A DNA stretch of 35,744 bases from Acidobacteriota bacterium (lineage in GTDB: Bacteria; Acidobacteriota; Terriglobia; Acidiferrales; UBA7541): the NCBI GenBank assembly GCA_003223295.1, contig QHYM01000119.1, positions 1-35,744 on the forward strand. Direction: 5' to 3'. The translations under genes were made by a program, and so were the position numbers. Under the pieces are notes generated by a model. The model searched no databases and was not told the origin of the DNA. It was given only the letters and a program-made list of their open reading frames with translations. Below are positions 7,710-16,458 of the stretch, in pieces (position 1 is the first letter of the stretch; each line of letters opens with the position of its first letter).

Positions 7710-7770
7710 AAACGGTTTCCGCCAATAGACCCGAAGTACTAATGGAGTAGAACGATTAGCGTAACCGTTT
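7710..7770. repeat. 8-bp inverted repeat between divergent genes
   Basis: AAACGGTT at 7710-7717 and its exact complement AACCGTTT at 7763-7770 are separated by 45 nt between two divergent genes. Both arms are preceded by TAGCG. It may be a pair of operator half-sites, or chance; the arms are short. Confidence 0.25.
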
Positions 7771-7914
7771 GGAAACAAAGCCTTTGTCCCGGATAGAGTG
7801 TCCGTCAAAGTACGCCTTGCCATAACCTCACATCCGGCCTATCCTCCCACCTATCAGCGACTTACAGGGTTATACGAATTGAGAGGTACAAAAGGTGTTA
7901 CCCGGAGGATGGCC

Positions 7915-8409
7915 ATGCCTCGGATTTGCAAGACGATCTTTGCTGCCGCTGGAATAGCTTTGCTCGCGGTTTGCGGTGTGCTCGGGCAGCGGCCCCTCCT
8001 CAGCAAGCCTGCCGACGTGCACGATGCCGACCGCGCAGCCATCGGCGCCGTATTGAAGGCGCAGCAAGCCGCATGGAATCGCGGCGACGTTGATTCCTTT
8101 CTGGTTGGATACTGGCAATCGCCGGAATTGACCTTCTCCGGAAGCAGCGGAGTTTCGCGCGGCTGGGACGGCGTGCTGGCGCGTTACAAGAAAAACTACC
8201 CCGACCGCGCGGCAATGGGCGAACTGGATTTTTCTGACTTGGAGTTCCGGTTCCTCGAATCCGATGCGGCGTTGGTTTTGGGAAAGTGGCACTTAAGACG
8301 TGAGACCGCAGGCGACCTTGGCGGTGTATTCACCCTCGTCTGGCAGAAGTTTCCGCAAGGCTGGAAGATCATCCATGACCACACCAGCACCGTCACTGCG
8401 AACCCCTAG
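7915..8409 (+). CDS. Secreted SnoaL-like/DUF4440 family protein
   Basis: The 164-residue protein has a signal peptide (residues about 1-22, KTIFAAAGIALLAVCGVLGQ) followed by an NTF2-like fold. The DUF4440-type pattern is clear: DADRAAIGAVLKAQQAAWNRGDVDSFLVGYW, a central GWDGVLARYKKNYPDRAAMG, and the closing LVWQKFPQGWKIIHDHTS. I chose the ATG at 7915 because GGAGG at 7904-7908 is 6 nt upstream; an ATG at 7909 abuts the ribosome site and is less likely. Such secreted NTF2-like proteins lack a common activity; ligand binding or an isomerase-like role are possible. It is monocistronic and convergent with the glycine-zipper gene. Confidence 0.85.
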   Translation: MPRICKTIFAAAGIALLAVCGVLGQRPLLSKPADVHDADRAAIGAVLKAQQAAWNRGDVDSFLVGYWQSPELTFSGSSGVSRGWDGVLARYKKNYPDRAAMGELDFSDLEFRFLESDAALVLGKWHLRRETAGDLGGVFTLVWQKFPQGWKIIHDHTSTVTANP

Positions 8410-8474
8410 ATAAACCTGGGCGTCCAAAAGAGCTGAGAGCTTGCAACGCCCGATGTCCTCGCGACATTGCGGCC

Positions 8475-9017
8475 CTATCGTTTATAGATGGTCTTGCCGC
8501 GCTGAATGACCAATTGAAAGATCGGGACAATCGCGCCAACGAAAGCGCCGCCCGCCGCTCCTGCCAGCCCTCCGAAAAACGCATTGACGCCCGGGTACGT
8601 TCTGCTGGTGGTTCCGCCGGCTATCGCCCCAGCGGCCCCGCCTATTCCCGCTCCGATCAAGGCATCCTTGGCTTGGTTGGGCAGCGCGCGTACCTCACGA
8701 ATCTCCGCGCGCGGAATCTGAATGGAAATCGTCCGAAACGACCGGGGCAGATGCACCCAGCAAGTCAACGCTTCTTCCGTGGCGCCTTCAACGGCGCACG
8801 AATACTTATGGCGGGCCTTGACGATAACGTGCGTGCCGGGCTCGAGGTTTTCCACCACGCGCCAGTCTCCGGCGTTTTTCCTTGCCTGCGCGTTCGGCCC
8901 CAGCAGAAGCGCAACAAGCATCGCAAAAGATATCTGTCGCCAGCGCTTCGCCGGAATCCGTGCCCGAATAACCCTCCATCCCGTCGGAAAAATCTTGCTC
9001 AATTTGCTCCAATTCAT
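8475..9017 (-). CDS. Secreted glycine-zipper protein
   Basis: The ATG at 9017 is preferred over an upstream in-frame start because AGGAAGGGG precedes it at a suitable distance. The 180-residue product has a positively charged N-terminus and a hydrophobic segment (ISFAMLVALLLGPNAQA) resembling a long signal sequence ending AQA. A beta-rich middle contains two Cys (YSCAVEGATEEALTCWV), and a C-terminal glycine-zipper follows (ALIGAGIGGAAGAIAGG ... FFGGLAGAAGGAFVGAI). Glycine zippers usually insert in, or span, the outer membrane. No partner gene is adjacent and the role is unknown. Confidence 0.8.
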   Translation of the reverse strand: MNWSKLSKIFPTGWRVIRARIPAKRWRQISFAMLVALLLGPNAQARKNAGDWRVVENLEPGTHVIVKARHKYSCAVEGATEEALTCWVHLPRSFRTISIQIPRAEIREVRALPNQAKDALIGAGIGGAAGAIAGGTTSRTYPGVNAFFGGLAGAAGGAFVGAIVPIFQLVIQRGKTIYKR

Positions 9018-9183
9018 ATTTGCCACCCCTTCCTGACGTCGATGGGTGCAATTCCCAAACCAGAGCCCGTCGGAAATGAGTGGTGTAGGGGAACGAGGAT
9101 TGATAGACCCCCGATACAAGTCGCTGAAGCCACAGAACAAAGCCAAAGAATGATTAAGCGAATCGAGGTCTTCTAATCTCTAA

Positions 9184-9220
9184 ACTGAACACTGAGAACT
9201 GAGGACTGAAAACTGAGGAC
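9184..9220. repeat. Heptanucleotide tandem repeat, ACTGARN x5
   Basis: ACTGA recurs at 9184, 9191, 9198, 9205 and 9212 with an exact 7-nt period, and the repeat closes with AC at 9219-9220. Units are ACTGAAC, ACTGAGA, ACTGAGG, ACTGAAA and ACTGAGG. It lies between the glycine-zipper gene and the 3' end of the HMT/MTHFR gene. Confidence 0.85.
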
Positions 9221-9238
9221 CTAGAACTTCGCCAATGA

Positions 9239-11068
9239 TTAGAGAATCTCCAGGACTTCTTCGTAGCGTTTGAACGGCGGAATCAGATACGCACCTGCAA
9301 GCTCCGTTCGCGCCCACGCGAGCATCTGGCGGGCGACTTGGAAGCCGCAGTCGCGCGCGGCGGCCCCGGCAGCCTCCATGGATTTCAACAGAGCCTCAGG
9401 AATCACAATGCCCGGCACTTCGTTGTTCAGCCGCAGCGCCTGCTTGTAGCTGTTGAGCGGCCAGACACCGATCAAAACAGGAATCGCCGGCTTGCCACCC
9501 AGTTTCTTCAGAAACATGTGCCAGTGCTCCGGGTCGAAAAGCGGCTGTGTCATGGCGAAATGCGCGCCGGCTTCCACTTTGGCGTGGAAGCGCACGATTT
9601 CGCTCTCGAGATCGTAGGCCACCGGGTTGAGCGCCACGCCGATGGCGAAATTCGTGGCGCCCCCCAGCGTTTTGCCCGCCCAGTCCGTGCCCTGATTCAG
9701 CCGGTTGAGCACTTTCACGAGCCCGACGGAATCAACTTCATAAACTCCGCTCGTCTCCGGGTAATCGCCAACCGACGGCGGATCGCCGGTAATCGCCAGC
9801 ACGTTGCGCACTCCCCCAACGGTCCACGCGCCAAGCAGCCCGGCTTGCAGGCCGATAATGTTTTGATCCCGTGTTGTGAGGTGCGGAACGGTTTCGACGC
9901 CGCGCGCTTCCAGAGCACCAGCAACGACCAGGGCGTCCATCCCGACGCGGGCCATGGCTCCGCTATTAATGTCGATGGCATCGACCTTCTGCGAAGCCAT
10001 CACTCTATCTACTTGCTCGAAGATGCGGTCGAGCGAGAGCCCTTTTGGCGGATCGATTTCCACGCAAACCGTGAATTTCTTCGCTTTCAGGTTTTTCCAG
10101 AATTGGCTTTCCGGCTCGCGTTGCGAAAGGGGTGCCGGTTTCGTAACCGCTTCCACCGCCGGTGATGCCGGGTGACTCTTTGCGGGGCGCAGCAACTTGA
10201 CGGCTTCCGCCATCGCATGGATGTGCGCGGGCGTTGTTCCGCAGCAGCCACCAAGGATGCGCACGCCGAGCGCTGCGGCTTCGCGTGCAAACAGCGCGAA
10301 ATATTCGGGCGACGATTTCGGATACACGATGCGGTCGCCTTCGCGTTTGGGAAAACCCGCGTTGGGCATGCCGCTGATTCGAATGTCGTCGACGGCCGCA
10401 AGCTCTTGCAGAATCGGCAGCAGCGCTTGCGGACCCAGCGTGCAATTCGCGCCAATCACTTGCACGTTTTTGTTTTTCAGTTGCACCGCAGCGTCCGAGG
10501 GGCGAATGTCGCCATGCGTCGTGCCTTCCTCCGAATACGTGAGCTGAGCCACGATGGGCAGACCCGAAAACGAGCGAATCGCGTCCACGGCGAGTAGCAC
10601 TTCTTCAATGTAGGAAAACGTTTCGAGGATGTAGAAATCAACGCCTCGCTCTTCGAGCGCAAGCGCCTGCTCATAAAAAACATCCAGAATCTCTTTGTCG
10701 TCTGGATGGCGGGCCTGCACGCCAAGCCCCAGCGGTCCAATCGAGCCCGCGATGAGCACTTCGCGCGCGGCGGATTCGCGGGCTTCGCGAGCGATCTTGA
10801 CGCCGCGGCTGTTTAGGCGTTGAACTTCGTCGCCGAGGCCCAGCGGCGCCATCTTGAAGCGATTCGCGCCGAACGTGTTGGTCTCGATGATCTGCGCGCC
10901 AGCCTCGATGTATGCCTGGTGGACTCGAAAAACGGCTTCCGGCTCCGTGGCGTTCAGTTCGTCGAAGCAGCGCTGCGGACCAACCGCTTCGTGAAGCATC
11001 GAGCCCATCGCCCCATCGGCGATAAGAATCGCGTCCTTCAGCCGCTCATTGAAATCGAATATCTTCAC
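9239..11068 (-). CDS. Bifunctional homocysteine S-methyltransferase / methylenetetrahydrofolate reductase
   Basis: The 609-residue cytoplasmic enzyme begins with GTG (GAGG 4 nt upstream). Residues 1-295 are a homocysteine S-methyltransferase TIM barrel with DGAMGSML at the N-terminus, ETNTFGANR, and the zinc cysteines Cys209 (GANCTLGP) and Cys275/Cys276 (GGCCGTTP). Residues about 328-609 are a MetF-type barrel (VCVEIDPPKG, LTTRDQN, NVLAITGDPP, AMTQPLFDP) that reduces methylene-THF to methyl-THF with FAD. The same fusion exists in Bacillus YitJ. It can therefore make the methyl donor and remethylate homocysteine to methionine, although whether methyl-THF or S-methylmethionine is the direct donor is not readable. 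It is third in an operon with a CBS gene. Confidence 0.93.
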   Translation of the reverse strand: MKIFDFNERLKDAILIADGAMGSMLHEAVGPQRCFDELNATEPEAVFRVHQAYIEAGAQIIETNTFGANRFKMAPLGLGDEVQRLNSRGVKIAREARESAAREVLIAGSIGPLGLGVQARHPDDKEILDVFYEQALALEERGVDFYILETFSYIEEVLLAVDAIRSFSGLPIVAQLTYSEEGTTHGDIRPSDAAVQLKNKNVQVIGANCTLGPQALLPILQELAAVDDIRISGMPNAGFPKREGDRIVYPKSSPEYFALFAREAAALGVRILGGCCGTTPAHIHAMAEAVKLLRPAKSHPASPAVEAVTKPAPLSQREPESQFWKNLKAKKFTVCVEIDPPKGLSLDRIFEQVDRVMASQKVDAIDINSGAMARVGMDALVVAGALEARGVETVPHLTTRDQNIIGLQAGLLGAWTVGGVRNVLAITGDPPSVGDYPETSGVYEVDSVGLVKVLNRLNQGTDWAGKTLGGATNFAIGVALNPVAYDLESEIVRFHAKVEAGAHFAMTQPLFDPEHWHMFLKKLGGKPAIPVLIGVWPLNSYKQALRLNNEVPGIVIPEALLKSMEAAGAAARDCGFQVARQMLAWARTELAGAYLIPPFKRYEEVLEIL

Positions 11069-11083
11069 GAAACCTCGCCCGCC

Positions 11084-11506
11084 CTAGCAAACCCAAATGC
11101 CGCCGGGAATCACCAATGCGGAGCCTATACCGATAGCGTCAAGACAATACGACCACCCAGCGCCCGCGGCTGCGCTCTTGAAGGCCTTGCCCCTGTTTTT
11201 CAAGCCACGGTCAAAAAATAAGTGTAAGAGCCACAACCATTCTCCGATACGCACAGGCAAGAGTCCAAGGAGATAGGGAACTGTCGGATCTTCAGTACGA
11301 AACACCCTTGAAGACAAGAGTAACCAAAGTGCTCCGTAAGCCAAACCAGCGGCAATGCCAATGACTGTTCGAGTTCCGCCAACCTTTGCCAAACTTGCCC
11401 GCGCATCCGGGTAAGCCTTTCTTAGGACGTAGGCCGCTGCTGTGTATCCAACGAATTTCACACCTACAAAATAAGCAAAGCCCAAAGGCGCTGGCCCCAT
11501 CGGCAT
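11084..11506 (-). CDS. Small four-helix membrane protein in a sulphur amino acid operon
   Basis: The 140-residue protein has four predicted membrane helices: about 8-28, 46-66, 76-98 and 110-138 (GLAYGALWLLLS, YLLGLLPVRIGEWLWLLHLFF and GSALVIPGGIW are the cores). A strong ribosome site AAGGAG lies 7 nt before the ATG. It sits between the CBS gene (14 nt) and the HMT/MTHFR gene (15 nt), so all three are probably cotranscribed. I do not recognise the family. The C-terminus ends in a Cys. A transport role for a sulphur compound is a guess from context only. Confidence 0.8.
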   Translation of the reverse strand: MPMGPAPLGFAYFVGVKFVGYTAAAYVLRKAYPDARASLAKVGGTRTVIGIAAGLAYGALWLLLSSRVFRTEDPTVPYLLGLLPVRIGEWLWLLHLFFDRGLKNRGKAFKSAAAGAGWSYCLDAIGIGSALVIPGGIWVC

Positions 11507-11520
11507 CTGACCGCTCCTTG

Positions 11521-12909
11521 TTATCGTTTTTGCTCCATGAGCGAGGCGACCGTGCTCATGAGGTCGTATTTGGTGAGAATTTCGAAGTGTGAATTGCCCA
11601 TATCCACGAAAACCGCAGGATTTTCGTGGCTCAGAATGTGTGTGACGCGCTCGACCGGCGCGGTCTTCGGCACTTGCGGCAGTGGATTGCTCATGACTTC
11701 GCGCACCACGAGCTTTCGCAAATCCTTGCCTTGCAGCGCCAGATTCAGAATCTGGTCTTCGTAAATAGTGCCAATCGGGGTATTTTCCTCAAACACCGGA
11801 ATCTGCGAAATATCCTGGTCCTGCATGCTCTTCAGCGCGTGGAACACGGTTTGATATGGCCGCGCAATCACCAGTTCGCGCACTTTGCCGGCGGAGTGCT
11901 TCGCCTTCACGACCTCCGCAGCGGTCATTTGAACTGCGGCCTCGACGTACCCGCGCTCGCGCATCCATTCGTCGTTGTACACCTTGCTGAGGTAGCGCAT
12001 GCCGGTGTCCGGCAACAGTGCGACCACGAAATCGTTGGGTCCCAGATCTTTCGCCAGTCGCAGTGCGCCGGAGAGGCATCCACCTCCTGATCCTCCGGTG
12101 AATAAGCCTTCCAGCTTGGCAAGGCGCCGCGCCACCACAAAACATTCTTCGTCATTCACCTGAATGATGTCGTCGAGAATTCTCAGATGCATCGTCGTCG
12201 GAAAAAAATCTTCGCCGATGCCCTCCACTACATACGTCTTTGCTTTGATGGTCGTTCCGGTTTTAACAAAATCGTAGTACAGCGAGCCATACGGATCGAC
12301 GCCCACAATTTTCACCGCGGGATTTTTTTCCTTGAGATATTTTCCCGCGCCGCTGATGGTGCCGCCCGTCCCCAGACCGCAAACGAAATGCGTGATCTTG
12401 CCTTCGCTGTCCTCCCAAATCTCCGGGCCCGTGGTGAGGTAGTGGGCCTCGGGGTTCATGGGATTGTCGTACTGATTGGGGTAATAGGAATTGGGAATTT
12501 CGCGCGCGAGTTTCTTTGCCACGGAGTAGTAGCTCCGCGGATCTTCAGGCTCCACCGCCGTGGGGCACACAATCACTTCCGCACCCAGCGCTTTGAGCAG
12601 GTCGACTTTTTCCTTCGATTGTTTATCCGTCGTGGTGAACACGCACTTGTAGCCGCGCACCGCCGCCACCAGCGCCAGCCCCATGCCGGTATTGCCGGAA
12701 GTGCCCTCGATAATCGTCCCGCCGGGTTTCAGCAAGCCTCGTTTTTCGGCATCGTCAATCATCGTGATCCCTATGCGGTCCTTCACCGAACCGCCGGGGT
12801 TCGTGAATTCCGCCTTCACATACATCTGTGGCTTGAGCTCCTTGCAGATGCGGTTCAAGCGCACCAAAGGCGTATGCCCAACTGCTTCCAGAATGTTGTT
12901 GCACTTCAT
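11521..12909 (-). CDS. Cystathionine beta-synthase with C-terminal CBS-domain pair
   Basis: The 462-residue protein is a PLP fold-type II enzyme. Lys43 in NPGGSVKDR is the Schiff-base lysine, [12 protein letters not shown] is the substrate loop, [10 protein letters not shown] the phosphate loop and [12 protein letters not shown] a late conserved loop. [20 protein letters not shown] and the DQY-like [15 protein letters not shown] resemble cystathionine beta-synthases more than cysteine synthases. Residues about 340-460 form a pair of CBS modules ([26 protein letters not shown]...; [12 protein letters not shown]...) that usually bind adenosyl ligands such as SAM. The reaction is serine plus homocysteine to cystathionine. 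It is first in the operon. Confidence 0.92.
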   Translation of the reverse strand: MKCNNILEAVGHTPLVRLNRICKELKPQMYVKAEFTNPGGSVKDRIGITMIDDAEKRGLLKPGGTIIEGTSGNTGMGLALVAAVRGYKCVFTTTDKQSKEKVDLLKALGAEVIVCPTAVEPEDPRSYYSVAKKLAREIPNSYYPNQYDNPMNPEAHYLTTGPEIWEDSEGKITHFVCGLGTGGTISGAGKYLKEKNPAVKIVGVDPYGSLYYDFVKTGTTIKAKTYVVEGIGEDFFPTTMHLRILDDIIQVNDEECFVVARRLAKLEGLFTGGSGGGCLSGALRLAKDLGPNDFVVALLPDTGMRYLSKVYNDEWMRERGYVEAAVQMTAAEVVKAKHSAGKVRELVIARPYQTVFHALKSMQDQDISQIPVFEENTPIGTIYEDQILNLALQGKDLRKLVVREVMSNPLPQVPKTAPVERVTHILSHENPAVFVDMGNSHFEILTKYDLMSTVASLMEQKR

Positions 12910-13059
12910 CCCGTGTCTCGAGTTCTCCGCGAAAGTGCATTCAGTTTAGCATCATTGCGAAATTCGCGGATACTTGCTGGGACCAGTGTTGAAATGGCGG
13001 CGATTGGATTATGCTTTCTGGCGAGCCGAGGGAGAATCGGAACCCAAGGAGAGTTGAAA

Positions 13060-13446
13060 ATGGACAGGCAGAATATCTCGAGCGGGGCGCCGTGGGAGCC
13101 GATTGTGGGCTACTCGCGCGCCGTGCGCATCGGTAGCACCATCATCGTTTCCGGAACGACGGCGACGGGACCAGACGGCAGGATTGTGGGCGTGGGCGAC
13201 GCGCGCGCGCAAACCATACAGACCATCCGCAATATCGAAGCGGCGCTGGTAAAAGCCGGCGCGACTTTGCGAGACGTGGTGCGCACGCGCATCTATGTGA
13301 CCAACATTTCCGAGTGGGAAAAAGTCGGGCGCGCCCATGGAGAATTCTTCGGGGAAATTCGCCCCGCGACGAGCATGGTGGAAGTGAGCAAGCTGATTTC
13401 TCCGGAAATGCTCGTCGAGATTGAGGCGGACGCGGTAGTCGGCTGA
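13060..13446 (+). CDS. RidA/YjgF-family protein
   Basis: The 128-residue protein starts at the ATG at 13060, with AAGGAGAG 6-7 nt upstream. The open frame continues far upstream, antisense to the CBS gene, but that part is not real. Family motifs are [66 protein letters not shown] and the closing [24 protein letters not shown]. The Arg in VVRTRIYVT is the site used by RidA to deaminate reactive 2-aminoacrylate-type enamines. The middle-length, DUF-like branch here may act on other imines. It is followed by a methyltransferase gene 32 nt away, so cotranscription is likely. Confidence 0.9.
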   Translation: MDRQNISSGAPWEPIVGYSRAVRIGSTIIVSGTTATGPDGRIVGVGDARAQTIQTIRNIEAALVKAGATLRDVVRTRIYVTNISEWEKVGRAHGEFFGEIRPATSMVEVSKLISPEMLVEIEADAVVG

Positions 13447-13478
13447 AAAACGGTTGAAAAAAGAATAAGGAAACGCGC

Positions 13479-14288
13479 TTGCCGGCCAACGAAAAAAACA
13501 TGTCGCCCGCTTTGTACGATTCGTTCATCGCGGACTACTACGACGAATCGCCGATCGTGCGGCAGCGCACGCAAGACGTGGCTTTTTATCGCGATGCCGT
13601 GCGCGAGTTTGGCGACCCGGTGCTGGAGCTGGGCTGCGGCACGGGGCGCATCACCATGGCGCTGGCCCAAATGGGCAAGCGTGTCACGGGACTCGACCTT
13701 TCCGAGCGCATGCTCGAACGCGCCGCGCGCAAACGGGCCGCGCTCAACAAGGAAGAACGCGAGCGCGTCCATCTCGTGCAGGCCGATATGACACGGTTTG
13801 ACCTCGGCGAAAAATTCCAGCTCATCATTATTCCGTTCCGGCCGTTTCAGCACTTGCTGGAAGTGCGCGACCAGGTCGCTTGCTTGGAGGCCACCCGAAA
13901 GCACCTGAGGCCGAGCGGGCGCCTGATCCTGGACGTGTTCCAGACCGACGCGGAGCGCATGCACGACCCGGTGCACATGCGCGAATCGCCGCTGATTGAG
14001 TACAAAACGAACGACGGCCGGCAAGTGCGCATCAGTGAACGCGTGGCGGCGTTTCATCGCGCGGAGCAGTGCAATGACGTGGAGATGATTTATACCATCG
14101 AGCATCCCGGCGGCCGCAAGGAGCGTCTGGTGTTCGCCTGGCCGCTGCGGTATTTCTTTCGCTACGAAGTCGAGCACCTGCTGGCGCGCTGCGGCTTCCG
14201 CGTGGCGGCGGAGTACGGCGATTTTGACCGCTCACCCATCCGCGATGATTCCCCTGAAATGATTTTCGTCGCCGAACCCGGTTGGTGA
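13479..14288 (+). CDS. Class I SAM-dependent methyltransferase
   Basis: The 269-residue cytoplasmic protein carries the SAM-binding motif VLELGCGTGRI (about 48-58), followed by GLDLSERML (motif II acidic residue) and QADMTRFDL. The substrate-specific C-terminal half is unassigned. I favour the TTG at 13479 because AAGGAAA lies 7-9 nt upstream; the ATG at 13500 lacks a ribosome site. The conserved pattern AADYYDESPIV-like at the start occurs in methyltransferases of many small-molecule pathways. It lies just downstream of the RidA gene. No specific substrate can be assigned. Confidence 0.85.
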   Translation: MPANEKNMSPALYDSFIADYYDESPIVRQRTQDVAFYRDAVREFGDPVLELGCGTGRITMALAQMGKRVTGLDLSERMLERAARKRAALNKEERERVHLVQADMTRFDLGEKFQLIIIPFRPFQHLLEVRDQVACLEATRKHLRPSGRLILDVFQTDAERMHDPVHMRESPLIEYKTNDGRQVRISERVAAFHRAEQCNDVEMIYTIEHPGGRKERLVFAWPLRYFFRYEVEHLLARCGFRVAAEYGDFDRSPIRDDSPEMIFVAEPGW

Positions 14289-14361
14289 TCCGGCCCTTCC
14301 GACCGGGTCGGGATAGATTCCGGGCGGCGCTACACAGAATTCGAAGAATTGAAAAAGGATT

Positions 14362-16200
14362 CTATTTGCGCTTGGCGTGGAAAACGCCATTGGGCTGGTT
14401 GAACACGGCTTCGGTGACTTTGCCGGCCGCGTCCATTTGAAACTCCATGCTGAATCCGGGCAGGCCTTTCACGTCGAACGACAACTCCTTGCGGGGAATC
14501 AGCTCGTACTGAGGCTGGCCGGGGACGGTGAGCCGCAGAACGTCGCCGACGAGCGCAAAATTGACGGTCTGCTCCGCCAGCAGGTAGTCACCGGCGAGTT
14601 TCTGCAACACGTCCTTGGAGATTTTTTCCGGCGCGCGCGTGAAAACGAGGTCTTCGCCAAGCGAAGGCTCGAGCGTGGCAGCGATGCGGTCGATGTCGCC
14701 TTTTTTGTTCATCTCGAACTGAAATTCTTCGCCTGCGGCAACACTGTCGGACTCTTCGGGAACCTGGAAGATATCGTAGTGATAGTGTTCGAGCGGGAAC
14801 GGGCCCAATTTGTTGAGGCTCAATTCGAGCGCGTCGCCCTTGAGAGCAACTCTGATCACGCCGTAACCCGCGTTCTGATATTCGCCGGCGAAGTCCGCGA
14901 GATTGTGCGAGGGGTGCGTGCCTGATTTGCGGTCGGTGGGCTTGTTCTTTTTGGCTTCCTCTTCCTGTTTTTTCCCTTTGGCTTCGAGGTCCTTGAAGCG
15001 GTCGAACCACGGCAAAGGATCGAGTCCGAGCAGGCGATCGTAGACGTTGTACGCAAGGACTTCCGGCGTTTGGCCGTGAGGCAGATTCGTAAGAACCACA
15101 ACGCCCATGTGGTCGTCAGGAAGCATGGACAACAGGGCGTAGAAGCCGTCGATGCCGCCGTTATGCCAAACCAAATTGTGGCCGCGATAAGAAGTAGCCA
15201 CCCAGGCCAGGCCGTAGCTGAAATGGCCCAGCCCCGGCATGCTAAACGCGGGCGGGGGATCGGGAATCGCTGTTTGCGGGCTGTGCATCTCGCGCAGGTC
15301 GCTTTCGGCAACGATGGGCTTGCCCTCGTATTTGCCGTCGCCAAGCTGAAAAATCAAATAGTGCGACATGTCGTCGACACTGGAATTGATGGAGCCCGCG
15401 GGGCCGATGGCGTCAATGTTGTGGTAAGGGACTTTGCTGACGACCTCTTTCTTCAGTTCGTAGGGAAGGGCATGGTCGGCGGTCTTTTCAATGTCGGTGA
15501 CAGATAAGTTCGACTGGGACATTCCCAACGGAGCAAAAATCTTTTGGCGAATGTTGCCTTCCCAGCCCAGGCCGGTGAGCTTTCCTTCGAGGTAGCCCAT
15601 GGTCATGATGGTGAGATTGTTGTACTGGTAGGCGCTGCGAAAGCCCTTGTTGGGCTTGAGCTCGTGGAGCCGGCCGACCAGGTCGTCGCGCGTGAAGTCC
15701 GAAGAATACCAAACGAGATCGTGGCGCGGCAGACCGGTGCGATGCGAGAAAAGGTCGCGGGGAGTGGCCTGCTCGCTGGCGACCGGATCGTTCATCTGAA
15801 ACTCGGGGAGGTAGCTGCGGACGGGCTTGTCCCAATCGACTTTGCCTTCGTTTTTGAGAATGGCGAAAGTCAGGGCGGTAAAAGATTTGGTAATCGAGCC
15901 GATGGGAAAAAGAGTCGCGGCGGTGACGGGAAGCTTCTGTTCCAGATCGCGATAGCCGTAGCCTTTGGCGTAGATGACTTTGCCGTCTTGCACCACGGCG
16001 ATGGCGACGCCAGGAACTTTCCATTGCTTCATGGCCTGGTCGGCGACGTCGTCGAGACCTTGCAGCTTGGCGGCGGGAGTTGCTGCGGCAGTCGACGCGG
16101 AAGCGGCGGCCTTCTTCCCTGTCTGTGCCTGCGTCTGGGCAAAGGCATGCGTCCCCAAGGACAGCACGAATAACCATACGACGAGCATCGATCTGCGCAT
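14362..16200 (-). CDS. Secreted beta-lactamase-like serine hydrolase (family S12) with DUF3471-like domain
   Basis: The 612-residue protein has a signal peptide (1-21, cleavage after HAFA), a low-complexity linker (about 22-45), and a class C beta-lactamase/DD-peptidase-like domain. Catalytic motifs are SxxK at 102-105 (SITK), YxN at 193-195 (YNN), and HNGG at 346-349 in place of KTG. This matches the S12 group. Residues about 430-520 (SHNLADFAGEYQNAGYGVIRVALKGD) look like DUF3471, and another beta-rich module follows. It likely cleaves D-amino-acid or ester substrates in the periplasm. The gene follows the Oar-like receptor gene by 28 nt on the same strand, so the two form a likely operon. 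Confidence 0.9.
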   Translation of the reverse strand: MRRSMLVVWLFVLSLGTHAFAQTQAQTGKKAAASASTAAATPAAKLQGLDDVADQAMKQWKVPGVAIAVVQDGKVIYAKGYGYRDLEQKLPVTAATLFPIGSITKSFTALTFAILKNEGKVDWDKPVRSYLPEFQMNDPVASEQATPRDLFSHRTGLPRHDLVWYSSDFTRDDLVGRLHELKPNKGFRSAYQYNNLTIMTMGYLEGKLTGLGWEGNIRQKIFAPLGMSQSNLSVTDIEKTADHALPYELKKEVVSKVPYHNIDAIGPAGSINSSVDDMSHYLIFQLGDGKYEGKPIVAESDLREMHSPQTAIPDPPPAFSMPGLGHFSYGLAWVATSYRGHNLVWHNGGIDGFYALLSMLPDDHMGVVVLTNLPHGQTPEVLAYNVYDRLLGLDPLPWFDRFKDLEAKGKKQEEEAKKNKPTDRKSGTHPSHNLADFAGEYQNAGYGVIRVALKGDALELSLNKLGPFPLEHYHYDIFQVPEESDSVAAGEEFQFEMNKKGDIDRIAATLEPSLGEDLVFTRAPEKISKDVLQKLAGDYLLAEQTVNFALVGDVLRLTVPGQPQYELIPRKELSFDVKGLPGFSMEFQMDAAGKVTEAVFNQPNGVFHAKRK

Positions 16201-16228
16201 GGATTACCTTTCTGTGCGCTGGTTCAAC

Positions 16229-16458
16229 TCAGAATTCGATACGCAGCCCGAACTGGCCTTCGCGGCCAGGCAAGAATTGCGAAACGGTGCCGAAAACGGG
16301 TTCTCCCGGCAGACGCGGCGAGTGATTCTGATTGAAATTCACCGCAGCCGGATTTGCACTATTGAACAAGTTGAAGAATTCAAAGAGGCCCAGGACGCTC
16401 ACGCGCTCGTTGATACGGAATGTTTTCGCGATGCGCAGATCCATGTTCACAAACCTAG
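16229..16458 (-). pseudogene. Frameshifted C-terminal end of the Oar-like receptor
   Basis: In a frame shifted by one base relative to the long receptor ORF, these codons encode RFVNMDLRIAKTFRINERVSV, then EFFNLFNSANP, and end LPGREGQFGLRIEF. Those are the last strands of an Oar-type barrel, closing in an aromatic residue as outer-membrane proteins do. Removing one C from the CCCCC run (plus strand GGGGG at 16459-16463) joins the frames as ...NAFTAPRFVNMDLR... The piece has 75 residues and no independent start context, so it is not a separate gene. Whether the extra base is real is unknown. Confidence 0.8.

Noticed and set aside
9184-9220. CRISPR array
   Set aside because: The repeats are 7 nt with no spacers and no cas genes are present.
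12187-13059. Upstream extension of the RidA frame
   Set aside because: It is antisense to the CBS gene and non-homologous; the RidA start at 13060 has a strong AAGGAGAG site.
12910-13059. SAM or other riboswitch ahead of the CBS operon
   Set aside because: The leader shows no SAM-I, SAM-II or cobalamin core; only a short GCGAAATTCGC palindrome is visible.
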